Below, in pieces: positions 27,301-40,119 of a stretch of DNA of 64,000 nt (positions are counted from its first letter, which is position 1; each line of letters starts with the position of its first letter). The notes beneath the pieces are model-generated. The model saw only the letters and a list, made by a program, of their open reading frames with translations, had not been told where the DNA came from and searched no databases. The translations under genes and the position numbers were made by a program. This DNA is from Augochlora pura (lineage: Eukaryota; Arthropoda; Insecta; Hymenoptera; Halictidae). The stretch is from NCBI RefSeq assembly GCF_028453695.1, contig NC_135775.1:11114046-11178045 (forward strand), read 5' to 3'.

Positions 27301-27618
27301 ACAATGGAAACAATGTTTCATCACCGAATCGGGGGTACATGGGAAATTTCAGACGTTTACTAGAGCTGCGAGCGCTCCGTCAATCATCAAATACGATTCT
27401 TGTGACTGTAATAGGCGTGATCATGGCAAAACCGGTATCATCGCTTCTAGTCTTCGTCTTGTCACGACCACAAAGTATAAGAAGATACACAGAAAGAGAT
27501 CGACAGTATATCATCCTATCAGATAGTATATTGAATAATATATCGCTTCATTTAAAGAAACGATATTGTTTTTGTGCCCTCTACACGTATACAAACAAAA
27601 AGCTAATAATATGGGATT

Positions 27619-28137
27619 ATGCCGCTCTCGAAACCAAGCAATATTCGAGATATTTTAGATGCACCACCTCGTGTGCGAGGTATAAAAAATACGTACATTT
27701 TACAATTTCCAGCTAATCCGGATTCCTCGATTATTTCTGTCGAACAAATAAACAAGATGCATAGCTTCGTTGGTCATGTTTTCATGGAAAGCAGTTTTCG
27801 CCACTTATGTGGATTTACTTTGCTATGAAATTTTACTAGCAGATACAACGGTTAAGGAGAAGTATTATCTACAAGTATTACACCGTCGCACAAAACAATC
27901 CAGAAGAAACGATCAGAAATATGGAAAACAACTCGTGGCAGGTGTTGCACTCACCGATTTACACGAGGGATACTTATCTGCGAATTTCTATCCAACAATA
28001 ATACCATAGTCACGCCTCATGCTACAGCTAAAGCAGAAAAGGTGATCAAAGTGATACCAGAAACGTTTCACTGTAATACTATTTGCGATTCGCTGGCATC
28101 AGCACTGACTGGGAACTACGTTTCACGACTAAAATAA
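27619..28137 (+). pseudogene. Decayed ORF of unknown origin
   Basis: Plus-strand open segments lie in two adjacent frames that overlap near 27,770-27,830. The first begins MPLSKPSNIRDILDAPP and runs to 27828. The second continues with LCYEILLADTTVKEKYY, then GVALTDLHEGYL, to a stop at 28009. A further open segment ends YVSRLK at 28137. The amino-acid composition looks protein-like rather than random, and the frames abut as if indels broke one long gene. I do not recognise the family. It could be part of a mobile element or another inserted gene; the neighbouring integrase relic is on the opposite strand. Confidence 0.45.
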
Positions 28138-30003
28138 ATAATTTAAAAAATAGTTAAGAATTCGCAATTATTTTTTCGCAAGTATTTCCTAAATAGACCA
28201 TGTAATATGATTGACATTGTGCAGGATATTCATTGTCGGATAGTTGCTTAATATGTTTGCTAAAATGGAATTAGTAATCCTACATGTTGTTACTCAGAGT
28301 CGCAGATTATGCATCGGTGTGCGTAATATTAAAGGGCATCTACAAAGTCTTTTCTGTAATTTTTTCATGAGAAACTGTAGCTATAATAATTACCTGTTAT
28401 CAAAATAAATGACGATTACAAACATGCTACAATATGACGAAATTAGTCTCGATGGTACATAATACTATCATCAAATAAGTTGGCAGATGTATCTGAAATC
28501 TACATCTGGCACATCGAATCTTGTATGGTTGATGATTGATAATCGTCGGTTACCACTTCCGCTTCAACTCTAAAGCAAGGCATCATAGGCTAGGCTTACA
28601 TCCGGTATTTTCAAAGAATGTCATTTCAAGAAAGTTACTCATACTCGGATCGAAATAGCTGCTGTGTCAACGTAATCGACTATTATCCTTGTCGCGGTAG
28701 ATTCGCCTCATGTTCTCGGTTCGCACATTCGCACGTTGTCACACGCAACCAACGTATGCGCATCTGTCGTATAACCTGTTTCTCTTCTAAAGTACACATT
28801 TGGATTTAGTCTGAACTTTAGTTCTCGTGTATCGAAAATGTAGAGAAAAATTTTGAAGCACGAGTGCAGGAAGACGATCTAACTTGACCTAAGCGATTGT
28901 ACCGGTGCTGTAAAGACGCAATATTGTGACTCGTTTATGGTTTTGGGACGTTTCGCTTTTGTATCAGCTGTCGCGGTCCCGGTCGTTGACCTCTTTGACA
29001 CAGCACGACGACACGTCGACACGACGACAAATCGACAGGACTACACGATGACGGCAATTTATTCGGTCGGATGAGTATTTGTTTCACAAGAGTCTGGAAG
29101 CCCATTCATATGATGTTTCGTATTATTTCATCACGTACTGCAGGTATAACTGCATATTATAATTGAATAATCCACAGCTGCCGTCGAGCAAATTCCCTCA
29201 AATCATTCACAGTCGCCGAGAGTCGTGTAATTCACATCTGATAGGATGCAACCATCAATAAATTCGCTTGGAAGTGTAATTTTTGCGTAATGTGTATAAA
29301 TGCTTCACTGTTCGGTTATAATAGATTGATAGAAAAAGTATTCAAAAGTTTTCACAAATACTAAGCATCGAATTTACATTTAAATTTGGATACACTCATT
29401 TTAAAAAAAAAGACCTTGGAAATATTTCATATCTAACCCTTATTAAACGTATGTCACCTCTTACGTGACATTATATTTTTCATCATTGCGGAGGTTTGTT
29501 ACTGGTCGCATGACATACCAAGCTTTACCGCAGTGGATGTATGTCATGAGGTAAAAGAAGTACAACGATTTTCAACTCGAGAAATATTTTCCGCTTCGTT
29601 GACAATTCGCATCTTACGCGACTGCAGTTTAGACATCTGGACAGTATAAATAAATAAAGAACCGTAAATTGCAAATGAACATACTAAAATATAAATATAG
29701 TTTTGTGTAATACAATTTTGTTTTAATTTCACGAATGTCAATGCAATATTTGCGTCTAAGCATTTGACGTCCAATTAGGAGTACTGTCGCTAGTAGACAG
29801 CGTCAATCACCTAACAAATGAAGACGAATGACATACTAAAGTTATAATGAATTATAAAAACTTTTTTAATCGAGCTAGTATTAGTAAAATAGTTTATTTT
29901 TATATATACAACAAGCTTTATCAACATATCATTATATATTTCTCCACAACTATTTCTTAATCTTTTGATATGTTATTCTAGCATATTTATCTGATTACAT
30001 AAT
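28138..30003. other. No gene recognised
   Basis: AT-rich with a GC-richer patch at 28,960-29,050 rich in CGACGACA-type words. No conserved coding frame was found on either strand. Confidence 0.4.
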
Positions 30004-30153
30004 GCAGGTACAAATACAGGTTCAGGTGTAGGCACAGGTATAGAAACAGGTGTACGTACAGGTATAAGTCCAGATGTAAGGAAAGGTATAGGTACAGATA
30101 TAGGTAAGGTAGAGGTAGAGGTACAGGTACAGGTATAGGTATAGGTACTTGAA
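30004..30153. repeat. Hexamer minisatellite, GGTAYA-type
   Basis: About 25 imperfect tandem copies of a 6-bp unit, mostly AGGTAC/AGGTAT (CAGGTA, TAGGTA), reading across the stretch. The Tyr/Leu and Thr/Ser repeats encoded in several frames are by-products of the repeat, not evidence for protein. Confidence 0.85.
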
Positions 30154-31192
30154 ACCTGAGACGCACACAACTAAGTATACGCGAACGAAGCAGAAAAAGG
30201 TCGAGTGTGGGATCGAGTTCCGAGTAAGATACAGGGAAAATACGAGACCAGCTTCATACGAGTTGTACCGTCTGTTCGGCACTGGACAATCTTGGCAGTA
30301 CTAGTACTAGAATCGAGCTAGGAGCCTAGATTCGCAGAAGAAAACGGTACCCTGGAAAATCAAATAGGAGCGTTCGGTACAGAGACTACCGTTCCCCGTT
30401 CCCTTTCTAATACCAGCAGTTCTCAACATTGCGGGTCGCTCGTTGCGCGTCGCGTTGTACGTAGATACATGCAACATACGTATACGCCTCGAAAAATCCT
30501 AGATTCCACTTACCTACGGTGCTTTCTAGACCAAGCACTTTATATGTATACTTTTATTTCAGATCAGGCAACCTACCACTGCTACGATGTAACGCGTCAG
30601 TTACAACTACTGTTCAGTTAGCTTCATTCTTTCCTAGTTCTTCCCTACATACGAGTAAATACGAGGAAAGTTTCGATCATAAATACGATGCGTCTCTTTT
30701 TTACTATGCCGTTGTGTCAGTGAATCTTGTTTCCTGTTTGCATGGTCAGGAAATATTTTAAGTAACTTATCTGAAATGTTTTGCAAAATCAGATCGTAAC
30801 ACCTACATCACGGAAACGTGTTTAGTTTCGCTATTATTAGTTCGTTGGTAAGTATGATATACTAGCGTTGTTGACATAATTTAGAACTAGAATGTCATAA
30901 TAATAATAATTAGGAATATCATCAATATGCACTGATAATAATGAGCAAAACAAGCGATCGTCTTCAATCGTAATTTGCTTTGGAAAAATGATCATTCTTA
31001 TTGTTCAATTTTCACTTCCTTATTGTTTAATTGTACATTGTCAACAGATCACCCGGAGATAATATAGGGAGATCCTCTTGCATAGTAAAAATTATAAATG
31101 TAGACAGGGGGAATATAATGATGGAACATTTAAAAACATTACCAAAAAATTATGTAAACCGTAAAACAACTTACTTGTATATACAGAAAATT
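30154..31192. other. No gene recognised
   Basis: Spacer between the minisatellite and the hairpin. Short open frames lack any recognisable motif. Confidence 0.35.
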
Positions 31193-31245
31193 CTCAGCTC
31201 GTTTTTATAGTTGTTAAAAATCATCAACTATAAAAACGAGCCGAG
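31193..31245. repeat. Near-perfect 21-bp hairpin
   Basis: The left arm CTCAGCTCGTTTTTATAGTTG pairs with the right arm CAACTATAAAAACGAGCCGAG with a single A:C mismatch and an 11-base loop. The arms are too long and exact for chance. It could be a terminal structure of the adjacent DIRS-type relic, a small MITE or a small-RNA precursor. The sequence alone does not decide. Confidence 0.8.
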
Positions 31246-31295
31246 AGGATCAAATAATATAGGTCTAACTCAAAACATTCTTATCGTAGAACTCA

Positions 31296-32203
31296 GATCC
31301 ACAGTCGGTGCATATCGACATTTTTACAACAAATTGTTCCATGCCGAAAATGTTAGACAAGATAAAGCAAGATAACACTGTACGCATCACAATGGTACCA
31401 GACTGGCCAAACCGAGAATGGTACCTTTTACTTCGAAAGATGGCAGTAGGAGACCTGATAATCTTTGAACCAAATGTTAACCTTCTACTATCACTAGGCA
31501 GGAAGAGAATGCACCCACAATCGAGCCGGTTGCATTTGATAACAACCAGAGTATCAGGGAGGCATTCCTAAGAAAGGAGGTGCCCGTAGAGCAATCGACA
31601 TATTACTAGCGTCCTCGGCGGAAAATACAAGAAAGCGATACAGATCCACAGAGCTGGCGATAATTTCTTAAGAAGGATAGACTTTATTTCCACTTTGGTT
31701 CGACGACCACATTACGCGTGTGGCTGACGGAAAACTTCGTGCGAGCAACATCTAATAGTATATTAAACATATAGATCGCCTGTATCACTTATGTCGCAGA
31801 CGAAAATAGACGTGAGAGGCCTAATATCAAGGTATATGAAAAACATATTGAAGTTAAGACCATCGAAGCCAAAATACACAACCAAATGAGATGTGGCCAA
31901 GATTCTAGAGCTACGTACTTCAGTCGAGAAAGCTATGGAAATTAACGGAAAGAAGAAAATGGCCCATAGAACTCAGACATTAGCCGCTGTAACAATTCAA
32001 AATATTTTCTTTGATCTAAAGAGAATAGAAATAAAAATTCTCTACGCCATAGGAATGATCAATCCAGAACATTTTTGAACATTACGTATGCGATGAACGT
32101 TCATTACTACTGTATTTTAAAAAAATTTCAAAATATGTATAGTATCTACATTACAGGACTACATGGAGATTATTAAGTTCATAAGAGGAGAAAATAAATA
32201 ACA
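31296..32203 (+). mobile_element. DIRS-type (tyrosine recombinase) retroelement relic
   Basis: Plus-strand fragments appear in the order expected for the 3' half of a DIRS-like element. At 31308-31571 there is HIDIFTT, then KIKQDNTVRITMVPDWPNRE and LIIFEPNVNLL, matching the end of the RT/RNase H region (ID.FA.., VPDWP..PWYPLL, ...N.LL.P). From about 31,821, with stops, comes LRPSKPKYTTK then DVAKILEL, matching the start of the tyrosine recombinase (RPSKPKY..TWDV). Next are QTLAAVTIQNI, matching the RxQTL..I...NI core block, and then a tail LQDYMEIIKFIRGENK ending at 32203. The interruptions make it nonfunctional. Confidence 0.75.
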
Positions 32204-35200
32204 TGTTATTTGATGTTATTTGATATATGAGGGTAGACTTATGTTAGCCATAATTAAACAAACAGCCCGAAGGTCGGAAAACTATCAAGCCTTTGAGAGA
32301 TTCCATAAAAGAAACCAATATTACCCAATATGTAGTTACAATTTTGTAACAGCGATATTGCAGAACCAAACTTATTTATTATTATTAGACACAGGTCCAC
32401 ATTCACAATCAGAGATATAGAGGCATTATTATTAGCGCCATTAAAGGGAAAATAAAACAATTTGATTGAAACGACGATAAGATTGATCTGTTTTCATTTT
32501 AAATAAAGATTACTGAGTATTAACTCTCCGACGACGGGCTTTCTTTACAATTTTTACAAGATTATCGCTATACATAACCTTATTTATCAATTTTTGCAAT
32601 CAATTTTCTGAGATACTTTTTGTAGACCCATTACTACTTCTCTCGCTTTTAATTGAACAACTGTTCTTTAATATAATCGTTAAAACTTGTGTAATTAAAA
32701 AATGATTTCGATAGTTTCGTCAAAATGAACTCAGACCTTGCCGATGAAGGGTTAATATGGCGGCTTCTCTACAAATACGCTTAGTACCCTCACTTCATTA
32801 ATGATACAATTTATAGCTGAAGGTCCCATCTTTTTCCGTCCATATTAAGCGATTAATCAGTAACTACGCGGATTTTCTAATAAATTAACTCAATAGCGCA
32901 ACTCTCGAACACGACTTTCTCACCCTTAAAGAATTGAATGAAGAAACGGTAAACCTAAAATCTTGCATAGAACGCTTTAGTTCCATTTGGAACGAGTTAT
33001 GTAATTCCGTTTTCAAAAATTATATTTATTTTGTTAATTCGTTTCATATTTTTGTACAAGTATCATTCGCGTTTTGCCTCAACCATACTTTTTAAGACAA
33101 AAATGCAATGACGCTGTAATATTAAATTGAAATACATGTAGTCTATATAATTCCCATGAACTTATCGAAATTCTGTCCGAAGAAACAGTTTAAAAAAAAA
33201 ATGTTGACATTAATTCACAATGGTTTTAAAAATCTCTAGTATAAGATAGAAAAGTTTCAATTTTTCTTTACATGTGATTCATCGTCATTCATGTTCGTAA
33301 AATAAAGACGATCACGATTACGGCAAGAACGTTTTGACAATTCCCGTATTTAAGCGATTAAGAAGAATCTATTTCAAATGACGAAAAAATTTTAGTAGAA
33401 AGCATTTGAATACGATTTCTCCGTGAATATTTTAGATGATAGAATTTCTTTTTATAGTACGTATTTACAGGGATTCAACAGTCTTTTTCTCGTAGTGCAT
33501 GTTCTATTTTTTGTTTTCATCTACGCGCAAACTTTCACTTTGGAGATATTATTATTTAATGTACTTTACAGTAGTTCTTTTCAGTTACAATTATTCCCAG
33601 TATTCTTCTTGCGTTATAAATAAGATTTTCTTCAATGTATGTTTCTATTATTAATAATATTTAAATAACATGTGGAAACGAACTGACGCAATTTAAGTAC
33701 AGTTCAAGCAAAATATATTGAACGACGCGTTGCTTTGCTTTTGCCCCTCAGATAAAATAAAATATGCAATATAAGTTTGATTATTTTATTTGATACAAAA
33801 TGAATAATAATACAAGGAGATTCACCGAAATAGAAAACAAAAAAGATTGCAAACGAGAATATATGTACAAGTAGCCGTATTCTCGAAATTTTGTGGACTT
33901 ATATTATTCTTAACGCGTACATTAAATTTTATTATGTTACAATACCTTAGATTACTGTTTTAAACCTACAATATTGGCAATATGCATTTATTACTGTTCC
34001 AACAATTGATTAGAAATAAATCAAAGAAATTTGCTCAGTATGAATGGTACTATCTCAATAATTCTACTAAATCCTTTTAACAGTAAATATATGTCAATTT
34101 TCATGTGGAATATGCTATACAAATTTACATACTTCAACTATACAAGTATATACCCGTATACCTTTCCCTTGCGTTGCGATACACTATTACATAGTTGTAC
34201 AGTTATAGTGATGGGTATTCAAAATGTTCGAACACATACATATAACGAATTACAGGGAACGAATTGGGAACAAAATGTTCGAGCCATTACGAACAGAAGT
34301 CTATTTAATTCGACTAGATTGTCAAATATCAAACTAAGCATTATATATCAAACATCAAACTAGAGATTCCTCTCATTGTCAGTTTTGAACCTAAAATGTT
34401 CAAACTATTGTTACTACCACAGTTATGGTCCGTCCTGGTCAGGGTCGTAAGTTGCAAGCGCAGCAGCGTTCTCTAACCTAGCATAACTTGCAAACCAACA
34501 ATTCGTGTCTCCTTTCACTTGTTCGAACACCAATTCCATATAATTTACGACAATTAGTCGAGTAATTTAAAAGAATTATACTCACACCCCAATTGAATAG
34601 AGTAATTATGAAACAAGTGATTTCACAGTTCATAATCATATCTAAGTTTTAATGACGCCACTTTATTTATTAATGACTTCACGGATTGATATTATCTCAA
34701 TGAACTTGTGTGAAAACATAGTGATAATGATAACGACACAACATTGTATTCATAATTTTTCAAAGATTCCGTGTAATTTACTTAAATATGATTATCGTAA
34801 GAAGTGAAAAGTATAAACAAACTGGACGATGACAGAGGGTAAAGAAAAATAAATAAAAAAAAAGGAAAAATAATTTTGTGTTCAAATCGTATGAATCGTA
34901 TGTTCAAAAAGTATATAAGGAAAGTATAAGACGCAGCAAATGGCATACAATTCATATCAAAAGAGGATTTCTGGTACGATGCACTTACGAACTCACAAGC
35001 ATTGTTGACCGATTAACTTCATGATAAACTGACCAGGGTCAGTAACAGTCGTGCATTCAGATACCACGAACGAAAAAATGTTATATAGAGAAAAAATTGT
35101 TTTCCATAATTCAAACAATAATATCCATTTTCTTTAAAATACGTCTTACAGAAATAAAAAGTGTCGATTATAAATTATAATGTAGTATGTACTTTTAAGT

Positions 35201-38200
35201 ATTGTGTCACAATAATATTTTGAATGTAGTACTAACAACCTAAATTTAAGAATTACTTAAAATAAAAAACAATTATTGTACTCAAAAAGATGTTTAGTAT
35301 GTAAGATCAGTATATTTAGAATTATTTTTAAGAGATTGAATTAAACACAGTATATAACACTAGTTATAAAAATGCTACTGTTGTTCATCGTCAATAATTT
35401 ATACGTTACAAGTGTAAAGTAACGTAACTTAGTTAAACATAGAAAATAACACGAAGAAGAAATAGTTTAAACTAACCACGTGTAAGTGACATATGTACAG
35501 AGGTCACAATATCAGTAAACATGCAACACACGACTTGTATACTTTATCATTTTTATTACCTCTAAATTCGCCTTCTGCCCAAGTAAAATCCACAAAGCAT
35601 GAGAAAAGTACTGCACTAAACTTCACTACAGTTGATAAATTACCCATTTTGAGTCGACATAATTCTTATGTCGATTTAAAGGTCACGAAACTTCATGAAA
35701 ACTCAACTGTCATTTGATCACTTAACAACACATCTTACTACAACGTCAGTCGGTAGCATACTGAACTGATGTAACCAAATCTAGTAGAAAGTGGGAAGAC
35801 TTTCCCATTCCCATTCCCTAGTCCCCATTCTACAATCATCGTCCGGCAATGGAAAGATTAAAACCATTGATATATTAGGAATAAGACTCACAACATTGTA
35901 TGCCTTTCTTTGAATTTCAAGATGGCGCATTGAGCGCGACATATGATTTTGATGAATTGTCAGAGATAGTTGCTAACTTTATTGATAATTAAACACGTTC
36001 AAACGAATAAAAAAATAAATCATTTCTATGTTACTGACATACAAATAAATGCATAAATTCAATAGGTTTAAATACAGCAAAATGTATATATGATGAAATA
36101 GATAATTATCATAGTACAATATTATTGTAGCGCAATACTACCAAGAAATTACTTATTAACATTAGCACAGTATAAAAATAAGATTTGTTCCATGTATTAT
36201 ATTTAAATAAATGTATTCACAAAGGTATGTTTAATTACGCATTCTAATAAGACAAAAATATGGATATCAAGAAGAATAAATATATTTATACATATGTATA
36301 GAATGTATGTACTCTATACATATACATATACATATAAAATTTGTTATGTAATTGAAATTTGCAAATTTTTTTATACATAATCTTGTAACTCTTAATTTAA
36401 AAAATTTGAGTTAATATGAAAATGTAGTAATGCGATTATATTTAAACAAATTTGTGAAAACTTTTAAAAGTTTGTACAATTACATAGAATTTAAAGGGCT
36501 ATGTCGAAACTGTCCTTTACTCCGACTTATGACATCATATTTTATTATTCATTATATTTATATTACACAAAGTTGTATACTTAGCTGTATCATTGTGTCA
36601 ATCTTAAATACATTCTGTGACTTTTTTTACCATTTTTTTGTTCTTAAATAGAGAAAATCCGATACTTTTATAACAATTGTTGTTACTAAATCAGGTCACA
36701 AAAAATGTGTACACCTATGAACAAGTTTAAGAGGCTGAACAAAAAGGGAGAGGAAGATACATTGTTTTCAGTTGATTTTAAACCATTATCATTCCTAACG
36801 ATATCTTTCTCTCTCACTATATATCACGATGCAAGTTTTATTTTACAGGCCTATGTTTATACAAATTAATTATAGGCATTGTGATATTTACGTTTCTTTG
36901 TGCTTCATTATTACAATATCTTAAGTTACCTTTTTAGCAATGTACAAGCTAAAAGATTTCAATATCTATACAAGACAGGGCGTGAAACATTTTTTCACGT
37001 CATTTCCAAAATTGATTAAATACAGTATGATTGAACTGTGCGTACAAAGAGAATTCTAAAATCTCTAAAATTTTTGTATGTCCTTTAGTTTATGTTTTCC
37101 ATGAATGGACTAATATGTACATAGTACAATACTAAAAGAAATTACTACAAAATTAAACTGTACATGAGGATATAAAGAAATCTCTATGTACGCAGAGCCA
37201 AAATGTAACATAATATGCTAGAATAATTCTTCCAGAAATTTTTTCGTATCACAAATATTAATATTACAATTATTCATCTCAGATAGAATTTTGTTTTCCT
37301 TTCATACATAATATAATATATAAGCGTTTCATTTATAATTTCATTCTTCATATTACATCATTGCCATATGTTCTACTGTACTTGCTTTCTCATTGCAAAG
37401 ACTATTCGCTGCATAAGCTTAATGTGCTGAATCTCAAAAAGTTCCAAGAAAACCTAAATATGTTTACTTCGGAGTAAACTATCTGTTGTTACCTTATACT
37501 GAAACATTCACAATGAATTGTTAAATAATCTGCTTTTTCACATTTTTTAATAGTATCTATATATGTATAATATATACAAAGAATTATTTTCATTTCGACA
37601 ATTTAATTGTAATAAATGTATAACTAATATTCAAAAATGGTTACCTTTACTTCACTGTATTATGTGACCTACGAACAATTGCATTTATATAAATATAATA
37701 GTATATATAACATATATACTATATGTATATGTATGCTTGCATTTAAAAGTAAACGATCATTATCGCTCTAAATATTGTAAGTATGAAGAACACGTTTATA
37801 TAAAAGTCGCATAGTACGAAGTAATACATTTTCTTACAAGGACAAATTCGTACTTGTATTAATAATTTAGAAGTTCACCTTTAAAGTGGAACTATGCACT
37901 CTTTTGGATTATTTGACAATATCTTTGACAACTAATTCAATCATAAAATATATGCTTGAATATAAATAGTATTCTAAATGTTATAAGTGCAAGTTTACTT
38001 AGAAATTTGTCATGCATACATTTTCCTTGTACCCAGAATATTTTAAGAAATAATGGTCCATCTACATCTAAATGCAGGCACACTTTCGTCTACTCAAATT
38101 ACTGATATTTACATTTTATTTGATATATTTTTATACAGTTTTCCTGATTTTTATCAACTTCCCCAGGTCTATCAAAGGAATCAATATCGGTGTCGCCTTT

Positions 38201-38516
38201 ATATTTCTTATTATAAAATCGGATCTCCATTACATTCTTACAATATATGATGAAAATGACAATAACAATAAGAATGATGAAAATGAATACAATAATATGA
38301 TTAAGTAAAAATAAAATAATCAGTATTAGCTAACATAAAATTGTAATAATAAGTAGCGAATAATTCAATCACTAAATCGTATCCATATTATTAAATCTAA
38401 ATCACCGATTTCACATTTATCAATAATGGCAAACAATGAACTTACAATTGACATACGCCAAAAACGAAATGTTACTAATTGTAAATCACGTTTACGTTTT
38501 CTGGTTGATATTAATG

Positions 38517-38518
<2 letters not shown>
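32204..38518. other. Gene-poor AT-rich stretch
   Basis: About 6 kb without a supportable gene. There is a YY1-like AAGATGGCGC at about 35,919-35,928 within a slightly GC-richer patch (35,750-35,960). Otherwise only simple AT sequence and chance open frames were seen. Confidence 0.4.
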
Positions 38519-38549
<31 letters not shown>

Positions 38550-38606
38550 TAATAATAATAATAGTGATAATGATAATAATAATAATAATAATAATAGTAT
38601 TAGCAG
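38519..38606. repeat. (ATA)n microsatellite
   Basis: About 28 copies of ATA/AAT with occasional ATG and GTG changes. In one frame it gives a poly-Ile run, which is an artefact. Confidence 0.92.
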
Positions 38607-40008
38607 AAGGATAATAATATTATTATTTTTATTAGAAGTTTTACAAGTGTTCTTTTTAAGTAAACATGTGAGCTCGTTCTCTTTAGTTATGGAACTTATT
38701 TCAAATATGTAATTATGACAAGGTCAAGAAATGAAATAAAATATTATATGAGCGGAAATCTATTTATTTACACCTATACGAGATTTATATGTCACAAATA
38801 ATCTTCAAAAAACTATAATAGAAATAAGTATCATTATACTAAATGTATTTTCGCGCGGTGAAGAACATAACTACACATGCTTACTAAAATAGCATGATTT
38901 TTAAAAACGGAAGAATGTCTTATGGTATCATTGGAATTCTATAATAATATAATAGTCATTTTCTCATATAAGAACTTTGTTATTTACAGGTGATTTCTTA
39001 CATTCACAGGAGAACACTTGTCCGTATGTCTTTAGTCCGCACTTTTTATGAAAACTATCATAAATGTTCAAATTTCACAAATTTAATTAATTAATAATCT
39101 ATCCTATTTTATATATACACACATACGAATCTTTGCGGGAACATCATAATTATCAAACCATCGCCGAATTCTGGTTTTTTCCACCAAATTTTGATACAAT
39201 ATGCCCTATATGCTATTCCTGCGTACATGATGTTTCAGGGAAAATTTTGTAACGTTCCAAAGTTTCTTAAATATGAGTAAAAAAGCAAATATTTTTGATT
39301 AATATTATCCCTCAGCAACGATTTGTCTATATTACAGATTTTAAATTAAAAATCTTGCTTTTACATTAGGTCGAAAAGGCCACTGTTCAAGGCCACAGGC
39401 CAAGAAAATTAATTAAATTTTATTAACGAGAAGAACGCCGGTTTCTTCGCTTCCGTTAGTTTCCATTTTCGTTTGGAATTCTTAAAGACAACAACATTCT
39501 TATTTGAACATCTTGTACATTGGAAGGTATTTCTGTCGAGCATATTGATATTTTGTGTATGGAAATTGCCATATGTCTGTCATGACATGTATACTTTCAC
39601 GCTTTAAACACACTTACGCATCATGTGACGCAAAGCGTAATTTCAAAACATCTCAAAACTCTTAAATGCTGAAAATATAAATGAATCAATGATTAGATTC
39701 GATTAAAGCTTTATTGTTTAGTAACAAATACGATAACAAAGAACGAATAAAAAGTCTCTATGTTAAGTTCCTAACGTGACACGTTCACAGTGTGGCACAA
39801 TACACCTTTTTTATATACATTTTCATTCCTGGTCCTCCTGAATTTTATATTAGTTCTAAAACAATCCTCTACTGCAACAAATCAACTTTCTTGTCATGAA
39901 TTGGCATACATGTTTTGAAAAATTTGTCAATAAACACATAGGACTACGAACTGTGAACGTGTTAAATATATTCAAATTAATCATAATCGCGATAATTACG
40001 GCTAGTTC
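38607..40008. other. Downstream flank of the TCF20/RAI1-like gene
   Basis: No gene recognised. It may hold part of the 3' UTR of the leftward gene that stops at 40120; another candidate polyadenylation signal (TTTATT, the reverse of AATAAA) is at 39710-39715. Confidence 0.4.
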
Positions 40009-40018
40009 TTTATTTATT
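40009..40018 (-). terminator. Candidate polyadenylation signal of the TCF20/RAI1-like gene
   Basis: TTTATTTATT on the plus strand is two overlapping AATAAA hexamers on the minus strand, about 105 bases beyond the stop codon. Confidence 0.5.
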
Positions 40019-40119
40019 GCAAATTTGAATTTAATATTTTATTTTGACATTATAAGATATTATTTGCCATGTGCTAAGCAAAAACTTTTGCGTAGTTTAT
40101 TTGAAAACTCACCGAAGTT

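Noticed and set aside
30022..30282. Minus-strand Tyr/Leu-repeat protein
   Set aside because: Produced by the hexamer minisatellite in frame; no unique coding sequence beyond it.
38426..38614. Poly-Ile open frame
   Set aside because: Created by the (ATA)n microsatellite.
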